Below are positions 1-12,200 of a stretch of 64,000 nt of DNA, piece by piece. Under the pieces are notes generated by a model. It had not been told where the DNA came from. It did not search any database and was given only the letters and a program-made list of their open reading frames with translations. The stretch comes from Xanthostigma xanthostigma (taxonomy: Eukaryota; Arthropoda; Insecta; Raphidioptera; Raphidiidae). Location: the NCBI GenBank assembly GCA_963575645.1, contig OY754476.1, positions 1,922,001 through 1,986,000 of the forward strand, given 5' to 3'. The position numbers and the translations under genes were made by a program. Numbering within the stretch: the first letter of the stretch is position 1; each line of letters begins with the position of its first letter.

Positions 1-53
1 CCTATATAATTACTTAGTTTATCTCACTGTGATATCGTTCAAGTTTGAAATAC

Positions 54-107
54 CTCTTTGGTAATAACTTCAATGGCTTCATTTACAAGTATGATCTCAG
101 TGAAGTT
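54..107 (-). other. Possible internal coding exon (18 codons), owner uncertain
   Basis: On the minus strand a strong pyrimidine tract ending in AG (just above 107) precedes 54 bases that are open only in the phase left by the last exon of the neighbouring alpha-2/delta gene, and a GT donor follows at 53-52. The peptide reads NFTEIILVNEAIEVITKE. I cannot align it to the alpha-2/delta segment expected at this point (the Cache region), so it may belong to that gene, be an alternative exon, or be chance. The splice signals and phase fit are the only support. Confidence 0.3.
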
Positions 108-1129
108 CTGTTAAAGTAAAACAAAAAGAGATGTATATGTGTTAAGACAGAACGGGAACAGACTTACGCCGTTTTGGTTTTGTTCTTCATTACTCACAGC
201 ATTTTCTCGACGATCAAACACCGGCATAGAAACAGACGTCATCAATCTATAATATCCTCTTCTGCCGCTCTCGTCGTCTATCTACAATTTAAAATCAATT
301 TGTTATCAAATCTTAATACAAATATTAAGAGCACTGTGGTTGAAACAAAAATAAAAAACAGTTGTGTGGTTTTAAGAAACCACGACGCAAGTGAAACTTT
401 TATTGGATTGTAGACACTTATCCATCACGATTAATTATAAACAACAATATTCACATGAATACACGAATAAAAACATGTAAACACTGTACAGCACTTGCCC
501 GCATGACAGACTGACTATGTGTTATACATACTACACGGTCAGCTGATGCTAATCATGGGCGCCGCCATATTGGCCTTGGCTGCTCTACCGAGCGCCTACT
601 CCGAACGCCTTTCACTTTACCCCTACTCCGCGGCCGCCTGTAATTCGACATGCAACAGACGGCCAGAAAAATTCGGGGCGATAGAATAAAAGTTTCACTT
701 TAAAAATAAAGAAAAGTTATTTCTTACCACAACAGTTTTATTGGCGGATGTACATTTCGGGAGCTATGCTCTCATCTTCAGCAAACTGAAAATGAGAGCA
801 CAGATCCCGAAATGTACATCCGCTAATAAAACTGTTGTGGTAAGAAGTAACTTTTCTTTATTGTTTATTTATCAAATCTTAAAATTGAATGAAAATTTTC
901 AAATATCAAAAATTACGGATATTTTGGCTTGTAAACTTGTAAAAACAAAATATTTTGTTTGGTATTTATTTATTGCAACGAACTGTCTTTTCTATATTGC
1001 TGATACTTAAAAGAAAAGCTAGTAAACCCCAGAAATAATGTTAATTGAAATCGAATACATTTATTTTTCAGTAAAAAGAACGAAACGGTGAACGATTATA
1101 AAAATCAATAATTAAACTACTGAACTTAC
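108..1129. other. Non-coding stretch with a GC-rich patch
   Basis: This is probably intron of the left-hand alpha-2/delta gene. About 540-680 is unusually GC- and CpG-rich for the window and holds a short open frame from ATG 556 with a hydrophobic start, but nothing recognisable. A foldback element at about 705-865 is listed separately. No other coding signal was seen. Confidence 0.4.
705..865. repeat. Foldback element (near-perfect hairpin)
   Basis: Two arms of about 70 bases (about 705-775 and 792-862) are close reverse complements separated by about 17 bases; both contain CTTACCACAACAG-type sequence. It looks like a small MITE. No target duplication was recognised. Confidence 0.7.
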
Positions 1130-4100
1130 GTCTACGGATTTAATGTCGTCGTCGGTTAAATTTTTGTTCCTATTAAATTTTCTGACTTTTTCTTTCTGTT
1201 CTTCGCGCGTTTTCTTATCCCACATTACATCCGTCATTCTTGGGTCCATAATATCTGCGTAAACTGAAGTCCACGATATTGGATGTTCGGTTCTAGATAG
1301 CACAAGTGGTCTAGCCATGACTGGAATATATTGCAGTACTTGTTCTCTTACTTCAGCTAATGTACTTAAATGGACGTAGTAGCCTGAAATAGCCAATTAT
1401 AGATTCACTACTAGCATATTTATATGGTATTACTAAGGCCGTGTCCAGATGAGGTGTTTTACGCGCGAGTCCACTCGCGCGTATTCAAGATACTAGAGCT
1501 ACATATATCCCGTCCAGATGCCCACGCGCGTTTCCTAACTCGCGCGTAAAACGCGTGCAATAAGCGGGACTCTCGACTCGCGCGTTTTACGCGCGAGCGC
1601 CGCGCGAGTCGAGATACTCGGGTGCCAATTGCTGCGTCCAGTACTACGCGCGAGTCCGTTGCGATGTTTCGATCGAGGGTATGCAAGCTACAACACAACC
1701 GCTGTTTTCGAGTCCATGTTTGTAACTGGCGCCACACCGAGCTCAGCGCAGAAACGCGCGTAAAACGCGGTATCTTGACGCAATAGAAATTGAAACGCGC
1801 GAGTGGACTCGCGCGTAAAACGCCTCATCTGAACACGACCTAAAGATCGGCCTTTGAACTAGGGTTGCTCTAATTTCAAGGGAGCACCTCTTACTCATGA
1901 TAAAAATTAACTTTCAGTGGTCAATCCCTTCAATTTCAAGCTGATTATATAACCAAATAGTACACCGAATGCAATAATTATTATAGTACGCGCCACGGAT
2001 CTAAAAGGTTCGAAAGTTAGTCACAAACAGCGTCGCAAAGGCACATTTTAGAGCCGTTTATACTCCCGTCACCTCCCAGCTACCTGCACGGAACGTGCGC
2101 TCGTTGCCTTTGTCGCTTGTCGCTTTCCTGCTTTAAAGTACAGTCGAGTACGCTATTGTCAAGTTGTTATTGCTATTATAGTTTTGTTGAGTTACGAGTT
2201 TGTAGTTTTTCAACAGACTGTACAAGCGCAAGCATTCGCATCTAACTTCCGAGCCCTTTAGATTCGTGGCGCGTACTATACTTTCCTGTGCACCATAAAA
2301 ATGAATGTTACGATGAAGGAAGGTTTTGGTTGAGGATCATAAATAAATAAGCTTTACCAATGTTTCGCTAGTGCCCTAGTGGCCAACGAAACATTGGTAA
2401 AGTATTATTTATTTATGATCCTCAACCAAAACCTTCCTTCATCATAACATTCTATTGGATCAACACTACTTTATGATAAAAATGAATGTAGTCTATCAGT
2501 TAATTAGCTTATTAATAAAACAATATAGGTACCTCGATTGGCACATGCCATCCATTTAACTTCTCTAACGTCTGCTACTTCTCTACCAATTAAATAAGTA
2601 AATACGCGGACCGGCATGCAAGGCAAACTTTTCCAATTATATTCCTCAAAAATTTCCTTGAAATTATAAGGTACCCCGTCTGTTATTAGCATAATCGCTT
2701 GATTACAACGGGCACCCTCTCTCGAAGAGCGGTATTCGTTAAGCAATTCGAAAGCAGATGTAAGTGCAGCTGAAAAATTTGCTATATTTTGTGTCGAAAT
2801 ATCTTCCATTCCCGATTTCAATTCCCGTATATTTGCTAATGTTGCCTAAGAAAAAACGAAATCAATAAGTTGCCCAGCATAGAGCGTTGAGCTTTAGTCA
2901 TGGGAATAAAAATTTTAGTTAAAATACCTGGACAAGTGTTCGTTCAAAACAAGTGACTATTTCTGTTGTCCCGTTTGAAAAAGTAAATATATTAACAAAA
3001 TCATTATTTCCAAGCGTTTCTAAAATATTGTTAACCACATGGCGTGCTATTTCTCGCCTCATCCCAGTCATAGATCCAGAATTATCTACCAGGATTACAA
3101 TATCCTTCGATGAAGAAGCTGCTTCTATGAACCACGACCTAGTTCTACAGTCATACAAATCAACTTTATCATATTTCCATTCGGAGGCTAAAAGAAAAGT
3201 TTTCAATGTTTAACAAATAATTACACTTGCTTAGCTGATCACATAAAATGGAAATGCTTAAAATATTGTATTAATACATCGCTATGATTTTGAGATTTGG
3301 ATGTTCTTTTGTGCATATTAGTTTCCTCTCTTTTTTAAGTTCTTATCATCTTTGTACCTTAGAATTGTAAATCTGAGCAATTTCTTGTTAAAACAGAGGC
3401 CAATTCGAGAGAGAAAATTACCTGGAAATTGTCTCATAAAACCAGTTGCGCTTCCGAAATATTGCCATGAAAGGGATGGATCTTTTTCATAATTATTTAT
3501 AAATATTGAATCTAACTTTTCAGACCAACTAATGGCTGTTCGAACTTCTAATGCTGCAAAGTATTAAAATGGAAATTAGTGATAAATAAAGTCAAAATAG
3601 AATTATACTTTTTTCCATTACTAACATCGATCATACACATTAGCTGGAACATGAACAGCACTATATGACGTATTAACTTTTAAATTATCAAAATTTTCAT
3701 TTCGTGTTAATTTTATGTCCCACGGGCCTTCATATGTATAATTTCTATCACTATCTTCATTTATAACAGTCAAATCGTTTACATTTCGGTATTTAAAATC
3801 TTTGGTTACTTCGTCTTTATTAGACATAGCCATATTCTCTGCATTATCCATTATACGCTAAAAAGATAATTATATAAATACTTATTAATCCGTGATATAT
3901 TGATATTATTTTTATGCTGGAAAATGATTATAATGAAATTCTAACTTGTTTTTGAATAAAAAAAAGACGGGTTGCACTCCGGGAGTGCCGGCAAAAGTGA
4001 AAACTTGAATATTAACGTCTTACGAATTTTCGATCAGGTCACGTGTCCTGACGCGAGTTTAACATTTTTTACCCATTACAAAAAAAGTGTACAAAAGTTT

Positions 4101-5669
4101 TCGTCTTACGAATTTTCGATCAGGTCTTAGGAATTTTCGATCTGACGCGAGTTTAACATTTTTTACCCATTACAAAAAAAGTGTACAACGCCGCTAAAGA
4201 AGTTTTCACTTCAAAAAAGTCCCGTATTTAGAGCAGATCAAGTCTTAGGGTGTGGGGTTATACATACCCTAACAGCCTCAATTTTCAATTCCATCATACT
4301 TTTGATTTCTTTGGCCATATCCCTAACTATATTAGTGCCATCTCGTATTACTACGTTAGCTTGCTGATTGAAGTTCTGGAAATTATTGATCCATTAAAAA
4401 CATTTATTCACTAATAATTTTTATATTTACTTTTTATTATATTTGAGAAATCTATAGCTTACTTTTTGAACCAATTTTCTTCTTGTTACATAATCTCCAA
4501 ATGGAATTAATTCTGCAATCAATTGATCTGCCCATGTTGATACTCTGCAATGCAATTTATTTTATTGAAGGCCATTTCAAAAACAAAAAAATTCAATACA
4601 TTTTAATTTAAATAATTTATTTAACCACATATATTTTGAATTAATATATTGCTTGGTACTAGTGATGTGCCGGATCGTTAAAAATGTATATCCGCGGATA
4701 CGGATCTGAATACGGATATTTGGTTTCAAATTCCGCGGATAGGGATACGGATCTTAACTTTCTTAAAGTCCGCGGCGGTAAATATTGACATCGACCTTTG
4801 GAAAGAGACTATCTGTTATGGGAAAAAGTTATTGACCTCTTTAAGAGTTAACTCTCATAACAGATTGTCTCTTTCCAAAGATCGATGTGCAATATCTCAT
4901 TATAAAGATAGTTTTTTAGTACCTTTGAGTTATGTACTATTGGTATGGTACTCACTACGATAAATGTTTGCAATATAAAGGTGCCAAATACGATTTAAAA
5001 AAAATAAAAAATAATCTGAATGGAATTTAACAGTTTTTCATTATTACCTAATCACCTATATATATAAAATTTCATCTACGAATTGAAAATTAATAAGGTA
5101 AAAGATCCGCCAAAAACTAACGGATATGGATACGGATCTTTCTTCTCCCTCAGATATCCGCGGATACGGATACTGATATCCGGCACATCACTAATAAAAA
5201 TGCACAGTTATCAACAATATTATTCGGTAATTAATTTAATTGACAATAGGTACACAAACAAGATTAGTATTTTGATCGATAAAAAAAACAACAATGCCTG
5301 CAATATTGGAAAACCGTTTTAATTAAATACTGAAATCATTAGATAAGTTATATTTCAATCGGATATAAACTCTAAAAACTTAGCCTTTTTTATGAATAGG
5401 GTTTTGAAAAACAAATTGTATTAATTTTTTTTTTGGTAAATGAATTTGCTAATTAAATTAGTTATTGGTTCGCAAATAATTAAATTTCATTTTAGCACAT
5501 AATAAAAAAAATTGCTTTTGTATTTTCTGACTGATTCACGACATACATAAAAAAATAATTTAAATTGAATTTTTACTTACATTGTAAAGTTAATAAAATC
5601 TTTTGTATGAGTGTTAGTAGTCGTTCCAATTGAAGGAAATATTAGTAAACAAATGAAGGCATGCAACAT
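1130..5669 (-). CDS. Voltage-gated calcium channel alpha-2/delta subunit, copy A (3' part outside window)
   Basis: Extracellular auxiliary subunit that promotes surface expression of high-voltage-activated calcium channels. Eight exons join in frame (490 codons): 5581-5669, 4463-4544, 4268-4375, 3626-3857, 3422-3553, 2928-3187, 2533-2845, 1130-1383. The start MLHAFICLLIFPSIG is a signal peptide. VWA_N follows (about residues 32-205, including [10 protein letters not shown]). The VWA domain has an intact MIDAS: D249, S251 and S253 in VDNSGSM, then AIMLITDG and VFTYLIGRE. The last exon (GYYVHLSTLAEV..., VYADIMDP) enters the Cache region and ends in a clean GT donor at 1129, so the Cache and delta parts should lie to the left. 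Exon sizes match copy B closely (82/82, 108/111, 232/229, 132/132), which supports tandem duplication. Copy A has an intron after TLVQ where copy B has none. The family assignment is firm; which insect paralogue (stj, stolid or CG4587-like) is not decided. Confidence 0.9.
1437..1840. mobile_element. PIF/Harbinger-like MITE, CpG-rich
   Basis: The ends GGCCGTGTCCAGATGAGG and the reverse complement of CCTCATCTGAACACGACC form terminal inverted repeats. They are flanked by TAA at 1434-1436 and 1841-1843, the 3-bp TWA duplication typical of PIF/Harbinger. The interior is packed with GCGCGAGT/ACTCGCGC motifs, very unlike the AT-rich surroundings. It lies in an intron of alpha-2/delta copy A. Confidence 0.75.
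1982..2280. mobile_element. Terminal-inverted-repeat element (MITE)
   Basis: TATAGTACGCGCCACG at the left is answered by CGTGGCGCGTACTATA at the right, with further subterminal matching. The TA at each edge could be a mariner-type TA duplication. No coding capacity. Confidence 0.65.
2303..2452. mobile_element. Foldback MITE (long hairpin)
   Basis: About 70-base arms (about 2305-2375 and 2380-2450) are near-perfect reverse complements around a CCCTAG centre. It is the third inverted-repeat element in the same intron of alpha-2/delta copy A. Confidence 0.7.
3958..4216 (+). repeat. Dispersed repeat with internal ~108-bp units, copy 1
   Basis: It begins GACGGGTTGCACTCCGGGAG and ends CTAAAGAAGTTTTCACTTC. 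Inside it carries TTACGAATTTTCGATCAGG and TTTACCCATTACAAAAAAAG-type motifs. Same family as 17,268-17,545 (plus) and 30,640-31,348 (minus). It sits in an intron of alpha-2/delta copy A. AAGTGAAAACTT near the start and its complement at the end make the ends inverted. Confidence 0.8.
4660..5193. mobile_element. hAT-like non-autonomous element
   Basis: TAGTGATGTGCCGGAT and ATCCGGCACATCACTA are terminal inverted repeats. The interior carries many subterminal copies of a GCGGATACGGAT-like motif, as hAT elements often do. A second inverted repeat (about 4791-4887) is nested inside. No matching 8-bp target duplication was found, so the class is tentative. It lies in the first intron of copy A. Confidence 0.6.
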
Positions 5670-7599
5670 GATCACTACTATTTATTTTGATTTTCAAATG
5701 AAAATGTTTATAAAAATTAAACATAAAACTGAATTTTTGATACGTCTGATTGCAGTAATAATGCACCACCGCATTGGAATCGAACCAGCCGTGTCGCTTC
5801 TCGAATTCACAGACTCTGTACTATCATGTCAGTTGAATTGGGGGGGACCAACAAATCGATTTTCCACCGCGTTTTATACTCCTAGGCAGGCGCGTTGGTC
5901 ACGGAAAATACAGAAATCGTATAATTTACTATGCTAGAACACTGCGCAACTCTTTGCGACAATCAACTTAATGGGTTCATTTTCACAAGACACAATACGC
6001 GAAAAATTATTCCGAGTAATTGTTGCGATCTAGTTCGACGATTCGCTTTTGTAAACTTGCATGAAACTGACTTGACGTAGTTCTTTTAGAGAGTATAACG
6101 AATTGAACGCTTGCGGTCAGTTAATTTTATTCTTAATTGAAACTGATTGATGTTATTTCAGGGGTTATTCTTATTAACCTAAAATTTGCACCTATTGTAT
6201 ATCGTTTGATATACAGTATGTAAACGCGTAAGGTGCACATAGGGAAATTAGCATCGGGAAAAAATACTTGGATCAGAGCTAGCCATGACTGCATTAATTG
6301 TCATTTCTATTGAATTATCGTGGTAATCTTGAGGATTTCTTTTTTATTTTGATTTATTTTTATTTTACTTGGCTTTTAATAAAAAGCTCTTATAAATCAT
6401 TATTTTATTTTTTTTGTACAAAAATAAAACAAAAAAATAACTCCATCTGTTTGGAAACATTTCATTCAAAAATTGTCTGACTGGTATGACGTATGCGCGT
6501 TGGTAAATCAGTGACCCAATGTCTTAAGGTTCAACACGAATAGGCGGAGATATTTGATCTCGCACCATATTTAAGTATTTTTGGGATTTTAATGTCCCAT
6601 TAATAAAAAAAGTCCGATTATGTTGTAATCATTTGAATATTTTCTTCGGTAGTAGGTATACACATTCATTTTGCAAATGAATATTATCTGTCAAATTGAA
6701 AAACAAGATTTCAAGGCTCACTCTGATCCAGTCATTTTTTCCCAATGTTAATTTTCCTATGTGCACCTTATCTGTTTACATACTGTATTATGATTACAAC
6801 GTTTGGGGAAATGCATTTCAAAACCGAGTAAAGTTTTTCGTTTTCTGTTTATTTTTAATTTTATTGAAAATATCCAGATGATTGTTATCATTGTCGGGAC
6901 AATCTAAACAACATATCTTAGAATTGATTATAGAGGTGCACCAGAAGTAAACCACCATACGTCAACCATCGATAGAAAATTCATTGTTGAGTAAAAAATG
7001 AGTGGCCTATTCAGGGCCGGCTGGGCTCAACTATTCCGGCCCGGGAACATAACTGTGTCCACTGATTAATCGATTTGAAATGCTTCTTTTTAAATTTCCA
7101 CACAGTGTTCGCATAATCTCACTATTGTATTTATTATTTTTAATCCATATACGGGTTTCGTTTACAATAAAAAAATTAACTCTTTGGACTGTACAGAAAA
7201 GGGATAGGCGTTTCTTTTTTCTTTTTTATGTAAACGATAGTATAATATTCCACAGGGAGCGTTTAACTCTTATTTAAACATATCGTTCATGTTAGCACAC
7301 CCTGTTTCCTCATGCAATTTACCTAGGCTACACGCACTATTGCATGATTAAGTTGTCTTTAAAATTTTGATGATGTGCGCGTCATAAATTTTATTTTAAT
7401 CTTATTTTTCACATCTACAAAAGATCGAACAAGAACGAAACGTTTGGCTACATTCATCGACAGTGTGAACATTTATGTTTTCGAAGTGAAACTTCTTTAG
7501 CGATATATCTGTTTGAAGTTTTTTGTAACGTTGAAGAGGAAATTATTCAACGACTGCGAAATATAAGAGTAACCTTATGATTTACTGAAAAAAAAATAA

Positions 7600-8065
7600 A
7601 GGCAGATAAGTTACTTCTAAACCAGAAAATATACAGACGTTTGTTTATGCTCATTAGATTCAGCGTGTTTTTTTCTATAAGCATGATGATTTTGCAAAAG
7701 TTCCGAAAGATTTCGGTTTTCGTCGAAATTCGCATTTTTTTAAAGGGGTGTGCCTTGGAAAAATTGCAAAAATCGGATTCTTTAATATACTTTTGATATT
7801 CAGAATGCTTACAGAAAAAAATACGCTGAATTCAATGAGCGTAAGCAAACGTCTGTATCTCTTTTAGTTTGGAAACTACGGCCATTCGAAGGTTTTATAT
7901 GATTTTTTGAAAACTATAAACGCAAATAACTTCTAAACCAAAAAAACATACAGACATTTGTTTGTGCTCATTGGATTCAGCGTGTTTTTTTCTATAAGCA
8001 TGATGATTTTGCAAAAGTTCGGTTTTCATCGAAAATTGCATTTTTTTAAAGAGGTGTACGGTACC
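7600..8065. repeat. Two-copy local duplication (~325 bp apart)
   Basis: About 7600-7750 and 7925-8062 share most of their sequence, including CTTCTAAACCA, CATACAGAC, GATTCAGCGTGTTTTTTTCT and ATAAGCATGATGATTTTGC. The second copy lacks a short segment present in the first (around CCGAAAGATTTC). Confidence 0.7.
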
Positions 8066-8754
8066 TTGAAAAAAGGCAGTAGACCGGGTAAGCTGGGAAG
8101 AAGAGAAGGTTGTATTAAGGAAAAATATATAATTTTTATATAACAACCAATTTATTTCAAACTTTAAAATATTATAACGACATGTATATTTAAATAACTA
8201 AAAGTGCATTTCCGAAATGTAGGGAAATAAATCTCTAGTATAAACGTAGCTTAAAACTAGCAAAACTGAATTTCTGTTTCTTCTGGAAGAAGACCAACAT
8301 TTTCCATTTTCTGGTTTGACGAAATCTTTACATAAGTGACACAAAAATGTTTCTGTAAAATTCTAAACTTTACATACTTAGTTCCTGTTTTAACTGTTCA
8401 TCTAAATGCGATATTTTCATATTTGACTTCTTTTCATTTTGAAATTGTGCATTATTTTTGACTAGAAATATACATTGGTAAATGACGACATTAAGTGACG
8501 TAATTTAGTGACCGTAAGGGAAAAGGTGAAGATTTAATAAAGGCTCGTTTTCACAATGAATATCGATCATAACGCTGAAAACAAGTTTTAAGAACGATAT
8601 TAAATTGCGTTGCTTTGAATAACGTCTAAATTAACCTTTATGCAATATAAATACTTAAGTCATATACTTTTATTCTATACTGAGCATAGGAATAGAATCT
8701 CAATCGAACTATTAGGGTGCAAACATATACGTCTGTCTTTTTTTACGCCGTAAG

Positions 8755-8853
8755 CACTGGCGTATCCAGGAGGGCAAAACAAGCACGGGGGACCCGGCCT
8801 AAGAAATTTCTAATTTGCCCCCTCCTGGGTCAATAGTTGGGTACGCCCATGTT
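8755..8853. mobile_element. Small inverted-repeat element
   Basis: CACTGGCGTATCCAGGAGG is mirrored by CCTCCTGGGT and TGGGTACGCCCATGT. About 100 bases and non-coding. Confidence 0.45.
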
Positions 8854-9260
8854 AACGTCATAGAAAAAGACAAAGTTTTTGAAACAGAGATACTTTATTC
8901 AGATTGAATGCAAGTACCTCAACCAATCCTATCATCAAAGAAATCAGGGAATTACATCGAAGAAGGAGACGCAGATATTTTCGATACGCTTTGTTACGTT
9001 CACTCACCGCACATTGAGTAGATAGACAATGATTCATATAGTTAATTAATAGATATATGACTTAAGTACATAGTATTGACACTATAAATATTCTGTTACT
9101 CTTTAGGGGAATGAATGATTAATTATTAAAATTAAACGTCATTCCATGTTATAAAAATAAGATTTTTGTACCGTGAATTTTTCGTGGAAAATTATAAAAC
9201 AATCAGCACAAGTACCTATCCATTATAATTACGAAAAATCTTACTTTTATATGGAACAAG

Positions 9261-12200
9261 TTATACACATATCCAAGCCATAGATATTACAAATAAGGTT
9301 TGTACTGCTAAAAATATCAGACTGTATTTGATCGAATAGGCACCTCCACATTTTTCTATTTCGTGTTCCTGAACATAAAAAAAATAATAATTAAACATTG
9401 AAAAAACGGGACATCTAAATAACAAAAAAAAAACTTTTGACGTAAATTTGACACCGAATGAATAATTTAATAAATATTTACCAACGGGTGTTCTGTAAAA
9501 CAACCAGATAAACGTCTTCTAGATAGATTGTTCATTGGTAACTTTTGACACGCGTAAAACTGTTCCGAAATATTTATCGCTATTGGACTAGCGCTTAAAA
9601 ACTCGTAGGATGTCTGCTCCATAGATTTTACGACGATCAAAAGTAGATTTGTATGAGGTATGCGTTTCACAAAAAACGGTCTGCAAATTAAATATATAAT
9701 TGATTATTACGATTCTGCATTACTTTTTGCAAGAATTTTATTACAGTTTTTTTTTTCATTCACCTGGAACAATTTTCTACATTCAGACCGCAGGCCGGCT
9801 CAGCATGATACCCACTTTCTTTGACAAACTTTTTCTGCAGGACATACAAATCAACTTTATAATCACAACGAGTCGTAAGGTATTTCTTTTCCTTAGGCAT
9901 TTCTTTTGATATATCAATTTCTTCTTCGTCAACTAAGAAAATTAATACATGTAATATATTAAATGTCGTTATACCTGGACTGATTTAACAGTCGATCATT
10001 TTTTTTTTGTTTATAAAAACATTCCTTTGGAAACTGGCATTTGACAACGTATGGCATAGATAATGATACAATAGAAAGAATTGAATCATAAATAGTGATA
10101 TCGATGGATTATAAATAATAACGCTATTTAAACATACAGGATGAATCATCTTCTTCTTCTTCATCATCGTCATCTAATTCCTCACTGTTCATTTGTGGAT
10201 AAGCATATACCCAATTTGAATCCCATAAATGATACAATTCAGTCTCCCAGGCAATCCAGAGAATCTTTGTTATTATCCAGTCTACAACCCAACTTACGTG
10301 GTGAAACGGCTAAAAAAATATGAAAATTTGTAAATTTTAGAAAGGAAAAAAATGATAAAATACTTTATGGTTTTCATTTTAGGATCCCCTGAAGACATTT
10401 CAGAATTATTTCAGATTGCTTACATTTAATAAATTAATTGCAGCATTTTCAGGATCAATTTCTTGAATATAGAGTCCTTGATAGTCGTAGACCGTTATTT
10501 TTTTAAAAATGTCTAAATTTATTAATTTTTTCATTATTGCCCCTGCAGTTTCTATTTCACCGAAAAACTTTCCTGTGTCATTAAAAGTTTCTGATAAAAT
10601 AACATAGCCAGAATTGTCAATAACATAGCAATCGAGTTCTTCTGCTTCACACGGTAAACAGTTAGGCGAGCCTCCGGGACACTGAAAAAATTAACGTAAC
10701 TGTATTTTTATTAACAACAAATAAAATAGATAACATATAAAATGTCATATTCACAATATATGTACACTCTATAATATTTTATCGTGTATTGATTTCAATA
10801 ATACATAACTGATAGGAAGTAATAGAGATAATACATATGATGTGAACTGACTTTTAGCATCTCTTAAAAATACTTTACAATTGACGAAACGTTCATTTTA
10901 CTGGTTATTTGCATAAATCTTGTATACATTTCCGAATGTTGAAATTGAAACCCGACCACAGATCCAGGGGCTTCTTTACCTCCATCTTTTGGGAACACTG
11001 CATGGCTGGCTGTTATAACAATATCTTCATCATCAATATTAGCTAAATCTTCCAAATGTGGAACGGTGAAAACATACGATTCTGGATCAATTTCATGCTG
11101 TAATACAGCACTTTTATACCAACTTTCATCCACGGCTTTCGAATGATAATCGCCAAACTCACTGGAAAATGAAAATATATGTATTGGGTACAGGGCCCGA
11201 TCCAGCTATTTCGCCGCTCCGGGCAAAATAATATTTGCCGCCTTTTACCCATGCGTTGTTCCACATTCCACATTTTATTATCGACCAATTTTTCAGACAA
11301 TATATTAACAAAAAATATAATTAAAACATTAACGTTTCGATCCGGATTTGGATCTTCTTCAGAACGGATCTAAAAAATAAAAAAAATAACTGATATTTAA
11401 TTTCTAATTCGCTTTATATAAAATTCTTTTAAAAATAATTAATTAGTATCAAAATATTGAAAAAAAAATTAATTATTTTGAAAGAATTTTATATAAAGCG
11501 AATTAGAAATTAAATATTAATTATTTTTTATATTTTTTAGATCCGTTCTGAAGAAGATCCAAATCCGGGTCGAAACGTTAATGTATTAATTATATTTTTT
11601 GTTAATATATTGTCTGAAAAATTGGTCGATAATTTTATTTATTGAATAAATATTTTTCGTATTACGCGTGCAATCAAAAAAAAAATCCAAAAAATGGATA
11701 GATAAGGAGCCTTGAACAGGAAGCAAAAGCAACAAGGAATTTAGCTACAGCACATAAAATATTGGATTAATGTTTTCACATACGATAGGCGTTTGTTTCG
11801 GTAAAAACAGACAATTGTCCGGTCAGTTATTTTTAAAACACTTACGATTTTGAGTCGTCTTCATCTTCGGGACTGATGTACTGCCATCGTGTTAAACCTG
11901 ACATTGTGGCAACAAATCTTAACGTAGCGTTATAAAGTTTGAACAACTCTCTGTTATCCTTGAAGTTCCAATTATTGAAGGAATCGGTAACTTTGGCATC
12001 AAAAACAAGACCTTGAACCAGTTCTTGATTACAATAATAGTCGTCATCTTCCAAACTTTTTCGTCCGCAGTCGACTAAAATGAAAAAAGAGATCAAAGTA
12101 ACCAAAAAAGTATGGGAAGATGTTTTGAAAATGCTTACCGTTTAAATCATATTCATTTTCAACCCAAGAAATAGGAGTGTCCGATTCATATTGTTGAGAC

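Larger units (their letters stand above)
5670..9260. other. Spacer between the two alpha-2/delta genes
   Basis: AT-rich, without a supportable gene. It should contain the promoter of copy A (right of 5669) and the 3' UTR of copy B (left of 9261; AATAAA on the minus strand at about 8898-8893). It also holds a local tandem duplication near 7600-8060 and a small inverted-repeat element near 8755-8853. Short open frames here show no recognisable protein. Confidence 0.6.

Noticed and set aside
540-680. Possible signal-peptide ORF or CpG promoter
   Set aside because: The open frame from ATG 556 is short with no splice donor in phase and no recognisable product; GC richness alone does not establish a promoter.
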